NCBI GenBank assembly: GCA_934476025.1
Contig: CAKSNI010000063.1
Coordinates: 1-6,676 of the forward strand
Reading direction: 5' to 3'
DNA from: an uncultured Eubacteriales bacterium
Lineage (GTDB): Bacteria > Bacillota > Clostridia > Oscillospirales > Acutalibacteraceae
DNA length: 6,676 bases
The notes under the pieces are model-generated. The model had not been told where the DNA came from. It worked only from the letters and a program-made list of their open reading frames with translations, and ran no database searches. Positions 1-6,664 of the stretch are shown one piece after another. The position numbers and the translations under genes were made by a program. Each line of letters starts with the position of its first letter. Position 1 is the stretch's first letter.

Positions 1-715
1 CGGGAATGCCGTTTAAATAGCGGTCGGTAAGCATTCCCTGTGCCAAAGGACTGAAGGCGATGATTCCCTTATTTTGGCGAACGGCGGCCTTTTTTAAACC
101 GTTTTTTTCAATGGTGCGGTCAAAAATGGAATATCGGTTCTGATTTAAAACAAAGGGACAGTGAAGTTCCTTCAAAATGGCAGCGGCCTTTTCCATGGTG
201 GCACCGTCATAGTTGGAAAGCCCGGCATACAGGGCTTTCCCGCTTTTGACCGCCTGATCCAAAGCCCCCATAGTTTCTTCCAGGGGGGTGTTCGGATCGG
301 GCCGGTGATGGTAAAAAATATCCACATACGGCAGCCCCAGACGCTTTAAACTGGCGTCCAGGCTGGCAAGCAGATACTTCCGACTGCCGAAATCCCCGTA
401 AGGGCCGTCCCACATGGTGTATCCGGCTTTGGTGGTGATGATCATTTCATCCCGATGCGCCGAAAATTCTTCCCGGCAAATGCGCCCGAAATTTTCTTCG
501 GCACTGCCCGGGGGAGGCCCGTAGTTGTTGGCCAGATCAAAATGGGTAATGCCGGCATCAAAAGCGGTGAAACAAAGCTCTTTCATAACGCCAAGCGGGG
601 AATTATCCGAAAAATTGTGCCACAATCCGAGCGAAATGGCCGGCAGCCGGAGTCCGCTCTCTCCGCAGGGAAAATACGGCATGGATTGATACCGTTCGGG
701 ATTGGCAAGATACAT
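1..715 (-). CDS. Aldo/keto reductase, YghZ (L-glyceraldehyde 3-phosphate reductase)-like, C-terminus cut by window edge
   Basis: This is a cytoplasmic NADPH-dependent carbonyl reductase of the aldo/keto reductase superfamily. Translation from the ATG at 713-715 is open through all 238 codons to the left edge. The start resembles E. coli YghZ very closely (ANPERY, CGxSGLRLPxxSLGLWHNF). The tetrad expected for the family is present: D60 and Y65 (FDLANNYGPPPGSAEENFGR), K96 (TTKAG) and H137 (FYHHR). Further family motifs are SRKYLLASLD near 111-120 and SPLAQGML near 222-229. YghZ is about 346 residues, so roughly the last 110, including much of the cofactor-phosphate-binding end, are missing only because of the window edge. 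An AGGAG site lies 7 nt before the ATG. The start is 24 nt after the binding-protein stop, so it is probably the last or a late gene of the sensor operon. YghZ reduces L-glyceraldehyde 3-phosphate and other aldehydes. The true substrate here is unknown; a role on an aldehyde or ketone from the sensed sugar is inference. Confidence 0.93.
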   Translation of the reverse strand, partial: MYLANPERYQSMPYFPCGESGLRLPAISLGLWHNFSDNSPLGVMKELCFTAFDAGITHFDLANNYGPPPGSAEENFGRICREEFSAHRDEMIITTKAGYTMWDGPYGDFGSRKYLLASLDASLKRLGLPYVDIFYHHRPDPNTPLEETMGALDQAVKSGKALYAGLSNYDGATMEKAAAILKELHCPFVLNQNRYSIFDRTIEKNGLKKAAVRQNKGIIAFSPLAQGMLTDRYLNGIP

Positions 716-739
716 GGCTTTTCTCCTTTTTTAAACCGT

Positions 740-1699
740 CTACAGACGGAACAACAGTTTCTGAATATCCCGGTCATACAGATTTTCCCGGGTGACGGGA
801 ATCACTTCGGTAAAAAGGTCGGCGCTGTCCGGGGTTTCGCCGCTGAGAAGTTCGGCAGCGCTTTGGATGCCGAGATAGCCCATGGCAAACGGGTTCTGAA
901 CGATCAGAGCTTTCATATCGCCGGATTCCAAAAGGGAAATCGACTGCGGATTGGAATCGAACCCGATACCGGCTACCCGATCGGAACAACCGCTGTTTTG
1001 AATGGCATTGCCGACTCCGAGAGTCATCCACTCGTTCATGCCCACCAGAACATTGATTTGCGGATACCGTTCTATTAAAGACAGGGCGGCTTCTTCGGCG
1101 CTTTGTACCGAACTGTCACAGGTGATAAAATCAACGACTTCGGCATTGGGAACATCCCGGATGGCTTCCCGGAATCCTTCTTCCCGCATTTTGCCGTTTT
1201 CGGTGGATTCGGTGAAGGAAACCACTCCGATGCGAATCAGCGTTTCCTTGGAAAAGCAGTTGACCGCCGCCTGAGCGGCCACCCGGCCGGCCTCCCGGTT
1301 ATCGGTTCCGATGAACTGACTGGTCAGATCGCTTCTCACATCGCTGTCCACCGTCAGAACCTTGACGCCTTTCCGCACGGCATTGTTAACCGCGTCGGAA
1401 TTTTTTTCGTAATCAATGGCCGAAAGCAGGATGGCATCGGCACCGTTTTCCACCGCTTTTTCGATCATGCGGTTCTGTGATTCGTAATCTTCCTCGTTTC
1501 GCGGCGCCTCAAAAGAAACCGTCAAATGGTACTGGGTGGCAGCCGTTTCTGCCCCGCTGTGCATCTTTTCAAAGAAATCGGAATCGGCTGATTTGGTGAT
1601 TACCGCAACATAGCGCTTCGCCGCCTCCCCGGAATGGTGACATCCGGCCAAACAAAGCAGCGAAAGGCATAAAAGAAAAACAAGGCCTTTTCGTTTCAC
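740..1699 (-). CDS. Sugar-binding lipoprotein (Peripla_BP_4 type), probably the sensory partner of the adjacent histidine kinase
   Basis: This 319-residue protein is a substrate-binding lipoprotein expected on the outer face of the membrane. Residues 1-19 form a lipoprotein signal peptide (KRK, a hydrophobic stretch, then LAGC), with the lipidated cysteine at C20. Residues from about 30 to 300 look like the two-lobed RbsB/Peripla_BP_4 fold: VAVITKSADSDFF at the first strand, ENGADAILLSA near 84-93, IGTDNREAGR at 130-139, GIGFDSNPQ at 244-252 and IVQNPFAMGY at 266-275. These are the usual places for sugar contacts, for example D133/N134, D248 and Q268. The GTG start at 1697-1699 overlaps the kinase stop (GTGA), and a strong AAGGAGG lies 10 nt upstream inside the kinase gene, so translation is probably coupled. 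No transporter ATPase or permease follows it. That position favours a sensing role over bulk uptake, but it could also feed the mgl-type transporter. The ligand class (pentose or hexose) is undetermined. Confidence 0.9.
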   Translation of the reverse strand: MKRKGLVFLLCLSLLCLAGCHHSGEAAKRYVAVITKSADSDFFEKMHSGAETAATQYHLTVSFEAPRNEEDYESQNRMIEKAVENGADAILLSAIDYEKNSDAVNNAVRKGVKVLTVDSDVRSDLTSQFIGTDNREAGRVAAQAAVNCFSKETLIRIGVVSFTESTENGKMREEGFREAIRDVPNAEVVDFITCDSSVQSAEEAALSLIERYPQINVLVGMNEWMTLGVGNAIQNSGCSDRVAGIGFDSNPQSISLLESGDMKALIVQNPFAMGYLGIQSAAELLSGETPDSADLFTEVIPVTRENLYDRDIQKLLFRL

Positions 1700-3429
1700 G
1701 GCTTAGGTTCCTCCTTGATCTTCGGAATGCGGACGGTGACACAGGTGCCTTCGTCCGGTTCGCTGTCAATGGTCAGGCCGTAGGATTCTCCAAAGGTGAT
1801 TTTCAGCCGGTCGTTGACATTTTTAACACCGATTCCGTTGGAGGAATCGGGATGATGCTCTAAAATTTCCCGGCATTTTTCCCGGCTCATGCCGATCCCG
1901 TTGTCGCGTACGCGCAGCAGCAGATCATCCGGGCAATCCGGGGCGGTTTCCAGAGAGATGACGATTTCTCCCTCATCAACCATTCGGTCCAGCCCGTGAT
2001 AGATGGCATTTTCAATCAGCGGCTGCAGGGTGATCTTGTTGCAAAGATAACCGGTTAGCGATTTGTCCACGCAAAAACGGTAGGTAAACTGATCTTTATA
2101 GCGATAACTCTGAATAATCAGATAGCTTTCGGCGTGTTTGAGCTCCCGTTCAATCGGAATCAATTCATGCCCTTTGCTGATACTGATGCGGAACAAGCTG
2201 GCCAAAGCCGAAACCATCTTTCCGGCATCATCGGTCTGCCCCTGTTCACACATCCACTGAATGGAATCCAGCGTATTGTACAGAAAATGCGGATTGATTT
2301 GGGCCTGCAGCGCCTTGAGCTCGGTTTTTCTCAGTTCGGTTTCTTCCGTCCGGACCTTCTCCATCAAGGCCTGGATTTGCAGGGTCATCTGGGAAAAGGA
2401 ATTGCAAAGGTCCGAGAGTTCGGTAACAACACCGCCGTCCGGGGAATCCACCGGTCCATCCGTTTGTTTTTCAAAGCGTTTCATGGCACGAATAAGCCGA
2501 CGGGTCGGCTTGGTGACAAACCGCTGGTAGAAAAACAGGGTGATCAACACCACCAGAGCGCAGCAAAAGAGGGAAGCGAGAATGCTGATGAAAATCTGCG
2601 TGGAACGCTCGGCAGCCATTTCGTCGGTATAGCTGACACCGATGACCTTCCAACGGTTGTCCCGGGTGGTCTGAACGGCAACAATGCAGCGACTTTCCCG
2701 GGTGACACCGTCGGCAAGGGCGGCACGGTGCGGATCTTCATTTTTTAACCCGGCAAACAAAACCTGCTGCTGCGGATGATAGACAATTTCGCCGGACGGA
2801 TCGGTAATATAGCAGTAGCCGTGTTCTCCAACCCCAATTTTGTCGATATAATCAGCCAGCAGGGAAAAACGGAAATCAACAGCCAAATAGGTTCCGTTTT
2901 CCAGAAGAGGAACCTCATTTTTACAGGCGACGGTAACAACCCAGGGGTAGGAACCCTCGAAAATAGATTGAACATGGGGAGCGGATACCGAAAAATCAGG
3001 GGAGGCTTCAAACAGTTCCCGGTCAAAAGAAAGATCCCGGTAAACAGACGATTTTCGGGTATAAGGACTCCCGGCCGAAAAAAGGATTTCTCCGTTTTCG
3101 CTGTAAACGGTAACCGAAAAAATATCATCCCGCGCGGCCGTCAGGGCGGAAATCCGGTTCTCCAGTTGAGGATCGTTTTCGTTTTGCCGGATCAGGGTAC
3201 GGATGTTTTGCAACTGCGACTGCATGGAAGAAAGGCTGTTATCTACAAAAACAGTCGCTTGCTGAACGGTTTGTTCGGCATTTACCCCGGCATTGTGGGA
3301 TATCGAACGGCTGTAAACCGTTGCAAAAATCCCGATGCAAAAGGTAACGGCCAGACCGGTTGCCAAAATGGTTTCGGCGATGGCCAGCGCCGAAAGGCTG
3401 ACGCAAAATCGTCGGTTCTTTTTCTTCAT
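1696..3429 (-). CDS. YesM/LytS-type sensor histidine kinase with extracytoplasmic Cache-like domain
   Basis: This 577-residue membrane kinase probably phosphorylates the response regulator encoded immediately upstream. A basic N-terminus is followed by TM1 (about 14-38). Next comes an extracytoplasmic region (about 40-270) with features of a double-Cache sensor, for example SVTVYSENGEILFSAG at 105-120 and GYCYITDPSGEIVYHP at 204-219. TM2 is at about 278-302, a HAMP-like segment at about 303-355, and a short charged helix at about 357-372. The His_kinase (PF06580-type) motif QAQINPHFLYNTLD holds the phospho-acceptor H381. The ATPase domain has the N-box LQPLIENAIYHGL (N474), DNGIGM (D509) and a glycine-rich NGIGVKNVNDRL at 531-542. 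All catalytic motifs are intact. The ATG at 3427-3429 overlaps the regulator stop (ATGA), with GGGGAG 11 nt upstream. The 3' end overlaps the binding-protein start. The direct ligand is unknown; the kinase may read the state of the neighbouring lipoprotein. Confidence 0.95.
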   Translation of the reverse strand: MKKKNRRFCVSLSALAIAETILATGLAVTFCIGIFATVYSRSISHNAGVNAEQTVQQATVFVDNSLSSMQSQLQNIRTLIRQNENDPQLENRISALTAARDDIFSVTVYSENGEILFSAGSPYTRKSSVYRDLSFDRELFEASPDFSVSAPHVQSIFEGSYPWVVTVACKNEVPLLENGTYLAVDFRFSLLADYIDKIGVGEHGYCYITDPSGEIVYHPQQQVLFAGLKNEDPHRAALADGVTRESRCIVAVQTTRDNRWKVIGVSYTDEMAAERSTQIFISILASLFCCALVVLITLFFYQRFVTKPTRRLIRAMKRFEKQTDGPVDSPDGGVVTELSDLCNSFSQMTLQIQALMEKVRTEETELRKTELKALQAQINPHFLYNTLDSIQWMCEQGQTDDAGKMVSALASLFRISISKGHELIPIERELKHAESYLIIQSYRYKDQFTYRFCVDKSLTGYLCNKITLQPLIENAIYHGLDRMVDEGEIVISLETAPDCPDDLLLRVRDNGIGMSREKCREILEHHPDSSNGIGVKNVNDRLKITFGESYGLTIDSEPDEGTCVTVRIPKIKEEPKP

Positions 3430-5033
3430 GGCACATTTTTCTCCCCGGAACCCTGGTGAGCCACCCGGATTTTATTGGGGGATTCTCCATAGAATTTTTT
3501 GAAGCAATAACTGAAATAATGTTGGTCGCTGTACCCGCATTTTTCGGAGATTTCCAGCATTTTCATGCCGGTACAGACAATCATATCATAGGCGGCCCGC
3601 ATTCGCCGCTCGGTCAGCAGGGTAATGAAGTTTTTGCCCTTGACCTTTTTGATCAGGGTGCTCAGATAGTTCGGGCTGACGCCGAGTTCGTTGCTGACCC
3701 CGGTCAGGGAAAGGGTTTCATCGCAGTAGTTTTGGTCAATAATCTGAACCACCCGGTCACAAAGCACTTCGCTTTCCCGTTTTTGGGAATGCAGGATAAC
3801 ATTTTTGGCATCCCGACACAGGTGAATCAGGTCGCCTTTGGTGGCTGCCTCACTGCTATAGGAGGTGACCCGGTTGAAAATCGGATTGGAACCGAACAGG
3901 GCAGCCAGTTTGGATTTATCGGTGATGCCGCCGACCACCCGATAAACGGTGGAAAGAATCTGCATAAAAAGCAAATTGGCGTTTTCGGGGGTGCTGCGTT
4001 CATACAGGGAATTGATAAATGCTTCCAGATCATCGGGTTCGCCGACCTTTAACAATTGATCCAAATCGGCGGCGGTTTTTTCGGCACGGTCCAATTCAAA
4101 TTCCTCATTGTGCTCCTGGTCTTCGATAAAACGGATTTCACCGGCCCCATCGGAAGTGTATCGACGGGCGGTAACAGCCTGAAAATAAGCTTCCGAACAG
4201 TCATTCAGACCGGAAAATTCCCGGCTTACCCCAATGGTGCAAAGTTCGTCGAACAAACGGCGGGCACTTTGTACGGTTTCACGCAGCGGCAATTCCAGAC
4301 AATGGGAAAGTTCTCCGTTCGTCGGCAGAACCACCAGGGTGACGGCCCGGCCGTAAACCACAAAGGTTTCACAGGGAAGATAGGCCGAAACAATGTTGTT
4401 GATCATGGAAATATGACGGGCGCAGGTGCAGGTGCCGGAGGGGGTTTTGAATTTGGAAACCAGAACACAGAATCGTTTGACCGGGGTTCCTTCCTTGAGA
4501 ATACCGAGGCGAACGGCTTCCCGAACCAGGGATTCGTTATCCGGATGGGTTTCGTTACCGCCGAGCATCAGCGGAAGCAAAAAGTTTTCCACCCGGGCCC
4601 GGTGCAGCAGATTTTCCCGATCCGGGTCGGGTTCTCCCACCACCCGGGCGGTGATTTCGTCCATCCGGCGATGAATTTCCACCAGTTCTTTCCCCATTTC
4701 CTCGCAGGAAATGGGTTTTAACAGGTAGCTGATAATATGATAATCAATGGCCTGCTTGGCGTATTCAAAACGGTCATATCCGCTGAGGATGACCATTTGG
4801 GTGGCCGGACGCAGCTGACGCACCCGTTCGGCCAGTTCCAGCCCGGAAATCATCGGCATACGAATGTCGGTAATAATCAGATCCGGTTCCAGGGTTTCCA
4901 CCAAATCCAGGGCTTCCACGCCGTTTTCAGCCTCTCCGACTACGCGAAAGCCGGCGGATTCCCAGTCTACCTTTTCCACCAAAGCCCGGCGAAGGCCGAC
5001 CTCATCATCGACAACCAAAACGGTATAATTCAC
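3426..5033 (-). CDS. YesN-type response regulator, REC plus AraC-family DNA-binding domain
   Basis: This is a 535-residue cytoplasmic transcription regulator. The receiver domain (about 3-120) has the acidic pair D9/D10, phospho-acceptor D56 in ITDIRMP, S84 in ILSGYD and K106 in LLKP, so it should be phosphorylatable. A long middle region (about 140-415) is typical of YesN proteins; part of it (about 185-300) faintly recalls the degenerate GGDEF-like segment of such regulators. The AraC-type double helix-turn-helix is at about 423-525, with LSLTGVSNELGVSPNYLSTLIKK as the first HTH and ISEKCGYSDQHYFSYCFKKFYGESPNKIR as the second. The frame is open upstream to an ATG near 5273, but that extension is low-complexity-basic, crosses the promoter and hairpins, and has no family similarity. 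I chose the GTG at 5031-5033 because the REC domain starts there (NYTVLVVDDE) and a G-run ribosome site lies 7 nt upstream. It heads the operon. Likely targets are its own operon and the adjacent mgl-type genes (inference). Confidence 0.95.
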   Translation of the reverse strand: MNYTVLVVDDEVGLRRALVEKVDWESAGFRVVGEAENGVEALDLVETLEPDLIITDIRMPMISGLELAERVRQLRPATQMVILSGYDRFEYAKQAIDYHIISYLLKPISCEEMGKELVEIHRRMDEITARVVGEPDPDRENLLHRARVENFLLPLMLGGNETHPDNESLVREAVRLGILKEGTPVKRFCVLVSKFKTPSGTCTCARHISMINNIVSAYLPCETFVVYGRAVTLVVLPTNGELSHCLELPLRETVQSARRLFDELCTIGVSREFSGLNDCSEAYFQAVTARRYTSDGAGEIRFIEDQEHNEEFELDRAEKTAADLDQLLKVGEPDDLEAFINSLYERSTPENANLLFMQILSTVYRVVGGITDKSKLAALFGSNPIFNRVTSYSSEAATKGDLIHLCRDAKNVILHSQKRESEVLCDRVVQIIDQNYCDETLSLTGVSNELGVSPNYLSTLIKKVKGKNFITLLTERRMRAAYDMIVCTGMKMLEISEKCGYSDQHYFSYCFKKFYGESPNKIRVAHQGSGEKNVP

Positions 5034-5040
5034 GGAAATT

Positions 5041-5046
5041 CCCCCC
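5041..5046 (-). promoter_or_regulatory. Ribosome binding site of the response regulator (G6 run)
   Basis: On the minus strand a run of six G residues is followed by AA and lies 7 nt before the GTG at 5033. It can pair with the CCUCC core of 16S rRNA partly through G:U pairs. It fixes the GTG start and argues against the longer upstream reading. A homopolymer here is unusual compared with the AGGAG, AAGGAGG and AAGGA sites of the neighbours. Confidence 0.65.
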
Positions 5047-5063
5047 GACAGTTTCTTTTCTTT

Positions 5064-5092
5064 ATTGTAACACTTTCTGTACGAAAACGCAA
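5064..5092 (-). promoter_or_regulatory. Extended -10 sigma-A-type promoter of the regulator/kinase/binding-protein operon
   Basis: Read on the minus strand there is TTGCGT (5092-5087), an exact 17-nt spacer, then TACAAT (5069-5064). A TGN directly before it makes an extended -10. The -10 matches TATAAT at 5 of 6 positions, while the -35 is weak (3 of 6), as is common for extended -10 or activator-dependent promoters. Transcription would start near 5057, giving a leader of only about 24 nt before the GTG. The site falls between the two hairpins and the regulator gene, where an operon promoter is expected. Confidence 0.7.
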
Positions 5093-5107
5093 CCAAAGAG
5101 GTCAAAT

Positions 5108-5134
5108 CTTTCTGCCCGAAAATCGGGCAGAAAG
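5108..5134 (-). terminator. Perfect 12-bp hairpin, second of a pair; possible terminator or regulatory stem-loop
   Basis: Arms 5108-5119 and 5123-5134 are exact reverse complements (core CTGCCCG/CGGGCAG) around a 3-nt loop. On the minus strand the stem is followed by ATTTGACC, which is not a proper U-tract, so simple intrinsic termination is uncertain. It ends 15 nt upstream of the promoter -35, so it may also act as DNA (an operator palindrome) for the next operon. Confidence 0.5.
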
Positions 5135-5140
5135 CGGACG

Positions 5141-5173
5141 ACCCGGGCAGCCGAAAAAGCGGGCTGCCCGGGT
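5141..5173 (-). terminator. Perfect 12-bp GC-rich hairpin just after the InlB-repeat gene; probable end of the mgl-type operon
   Basis: Arms 5141-5152 and 5162-5173 are exact reverse complements (ACCCGGGCAGCC with GGCTGCCCGGGT) around a 9-nt loop. It begins 3 nt after the stop codon of the small membrane protein. That position and strength fit a transcript end or a 3'-protecting stem. The following bases on the minus strand (CGTCCGCTTTC) are not a U-tract, so termination may need the second hairpin at 5108-5134 or be factor-dependent. Confidence 0.55.
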
Positions 5174-5176
5174 AGG

Positions 5177-5548
5177 TTATTCGGTCTGCTGCCAACCGGC
5201 ATACAGGGTGGTGCTTCCCGTTACGCCGGCGGTTTCGTCGAAGGGAAGGGTTGCGGCGGAATCGGTATACCATCCGGTGAACCGGTAGCCTTCTTTTACC
5301 GGATCCTGCGGAAGGGGAACGGGGTCAGAGTGCATCACCCGTACGCTTTCCACCCGGGATCCGCCGTCGGTATCAAACCGCACGGTGAACCCGGCATGGG
5401 AAATCAGAAAGACGGTTGCGGCAATCAGGGCAATCAACAGAAGGCTGACCATGATGTTGGCAGAGCGCACCGACATTTTGACCTTTGCGTACAACCCGCC
5501 GGTCGTTTTCGAACGGGCCGGGGTTGCAGCGGAATTTTCACAGGACAT
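5177..5548 (-). CDS. Small single-span membrane protein with one InlB B-type (Listeria-Bacteroides) repeat
   Basis: This is a 123-residue protein of unknown function. The N-terminus is polar and basic (about 1-30). One transmembrane helix follows (about 33-53; MVSLLLIALIAATVFLI). The C-terminal domain (about 55-121) fits one InlB B-repeat/Flg_new unit: VRFDTDGGS at the start, the PVKEGYRFTGWYTD core, and LYAGW just before the end. The positive-inside pattern predicts an inside N-terminus and an external repeat, with no sortase motif or cleavable signal. These repeats usually occur in tandem in large surface proteins; a lone copy on a small anchored protein is odd. I chose the ATG at 5546-5548 because AAGGA lies 7 nt upstream. 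An in-frame ATG at 5564-5566 (129 residues) has no good ribosome site. It starts 30 nt after the mglC stop and ends just before a hairpin, so it is likely the last gene of the transporter operon. A role in binding or stabilising the transporter is inference. Confidence 0.82.
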   Translation of the reverse strand: MSCENSAATPARSKTTGGLYAKVKMSVRSANIMVSLLLIALIAATVFLISHAGFTVRFDTDGGSRVESVRVMHSDPVPLPQDPVKEGYRFTGWYTDSAATLPFDETAGVTGSTTLYAGWQQTE

Positions 5549-5578
5549 ACCCTTTTCCTTTCTCATGATTCGATCCGA

Positions 5579-6664
5579 TCAGCGACGGGCCAGGTATTTT
5601 CTCATATCGATGGCGCAGGCAACCAGAATGATCAGACCTTTGATGATATAGAGCATATTGGCATCAACCGACAAAAAGTTCAGGCCGACAAAAATGATTT
5701 GAAGCAGGAACACGCCGATCACGATGCCGCTGATTTTACCGGTACCGCCGACGAAGGAAACTCCGCCGATAACGCAGGCGGCGATGGCGTCGGATTCATA
5801 GTTCAGGCCGGTATTGGCCGAGCAGGAAGCAATCCGGGCACCTTCGATAAAACCGGTGATGCCGTACATCACGCCGGCAAGTACGAAAACCAGGACAATG
5901 GTGCGGAATACATTGACACCGGAAACATTGGCGGCTTCCTCATTCGAACCGACGGCAAACATATTTTTGCCGAATTTGGTTTTGTTCCAGATTACCCACA
6001 TCACAGCGGTTAAAACCGCGGAATACAGAACATATTTCGGCACGGCGACATTCCCGATTTTAAAGAGGGTTCCTCTGACGAAATCGGTGTAGGAGGAATC
6101 CAGCCCCGAAAGGGTTTGGCCGTTGTTTCCGCCGATCATCAGATACATCAGCACCAGGCCGAATACAATCAGCTGCGTGGAAAGTGTAACGATAAAGGGA
6201 TGCAGTTTGAATTTGGCTACGAAAAATCCGTTGACCAGACCGATGGCAGCGCCTACCGCAATGACAATCAGCAGAACCAGCCAGAGCGGCATCACCGGAA
6301 GATTCGGGAAAATCTTTTTGGCGTAGTTGCTCATCTGCAAAAGGGAAGCGGCGATGCAGGCGGTCAGTCCGACACATCGCCCGGCCGAAATATCGGTACC
6401 GGTTAAAACGATGGCTCCGCCGATGCCGAGCGCAATCGGCAGTTTGGCCGCAGTTAAGGAAATGATATTGACAATGGACGAAATCGATAAGAAGGCCGGC
6501 ACCCGAATGGCAATGTAAACAATGGCAATCAGGATGATGATGTACATGGCATTGTTAAAAAGCAGGTCGCTGATCATCCGGCGTTTGTCAGCACCCGATG
6601 CGTTTTTGAACTGTTCCCGAAAGGCCGCCAGGCGACTTTTCTTTTTTAAGGTGGTAGTTGACAT
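5579..6664 (-). CDS. mglC: ABC sugar transporter permease, MglC-like (BPD_transp_2 family)
   Basis: This 361-residue inner-membrane permease belongs to the RbsC/XylH/MglC family. It works as a dimer with a sugar-specific ATPase (MglA type) and binding protein (MglB type). A cytoplasmic basic N-terminus (about 1-35) is followed by multiple hydrophobic spans, starting at about 37-57 and ending at about 335-352. Family hallmarks are KLPIALGIGGAIVLTGTDIS (74-93) and AKFKLHPFIVTL (150-161). The cytoplasmic coupling loop is KFGKNMFAVGSNEEAANVSGV (230-250). The most conserved region is YESDAIAACVIGGVSFVGGTGKISG (289-313). Length and motifs favour MglC over the shorter ribose permease RbsC, but the exact sugar (galactose, methyl-galactoside, glucose or xylose) is not proven. 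The ATG at 6662-6664 has a GGGG-rich site 8 nt upstream, cut by the window edge. The matching ATPase and binding-protein genes are not in view and would be expected beyond the right edge. Confidence 0.93.
   Translation of the reverse strand: MSTTTLKKKSRLAAFREQFKNASGADKRRMISDLLFNNAMYIIILIAIVYIAIRVPAFLSISSIVNIISLTAAKLPIALGIGGAIVLTGTDISAGRCVGLTACIAASLLQMSNYAKKIFPNLPVMPLWLVLLIVIAVGAAIGLVNGFFVAKFKLHPFIVTLSTQLIVFGLVLMYLMIGGNNGQTLSGLDSSYTDFVRGTLFKIGNVAVPKYVLYSAVLTAVMWVIWNKTKFGKNMFAVGSNEEAANVSGVNVFRTIVLVFVLAGVMYGITGFIEGARIASCSANTGLNYESDAIAACVIGGVSFVGGTGKISGIVIGVFLLQIIFVGLNFLSVDANMLYIIKGLIILVACAIDMRKYLARR

Noticed and set aside
455..1078. Plus-strand 207-residue open frame opposite the reductase and binding-protein genes
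   Set aside because: It crosses the junction of two well-supported minus-strand genes and has no family motif.
2776..3459. Plus-strand 227-residue open frame opposite the sensor kinase
   Set aside because: It is an antisense shadow of a clear kinase gene, with low-complexity Gly/Asn/Phe-rich composition, no recognisable domain and no good ribosome site.
4056..4721. Plus-strand 221-residue open frame opposite the response regulator
   Set aside because: It is an antisense shadow with a Gly/Phe/Gln-rich sequence and no start signal.
5078..5095. Possible catabolite-response (cre) element near TGTACGAAAACGCA
   Set aside because: The central CG and the flanking spacing of the cre consensus do not match; only the outer TG and CA fit.
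5034..5273. N-terminal extension of the response regulator to an upstream ATG, giving 615 residues
   Set aside because: The extra 80 residues cross the promoter and both hairpins and overlap the end of the small membrane-protein gene. They are not receiver-like, whereas the GTG at 5033 starts exactly at the REC domain with a ribosome site.
5549..5566. Upstream ATG start for the InlB-repeat protein, giving 129 residues
   Set aside because: No convincing Shine-Dalgarno precedes it, while the ATG six codons later has AAGGA at ideal spacing. It remains possible but less likely.
5330..6013. Plus-strand 227-residue open frame opposite mglC and the small membrane protein
   Set aside because: His/Gly/Asp-rich composition is typical of antisense reading of a permease gene. 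It spans two real genes and shows no domain.
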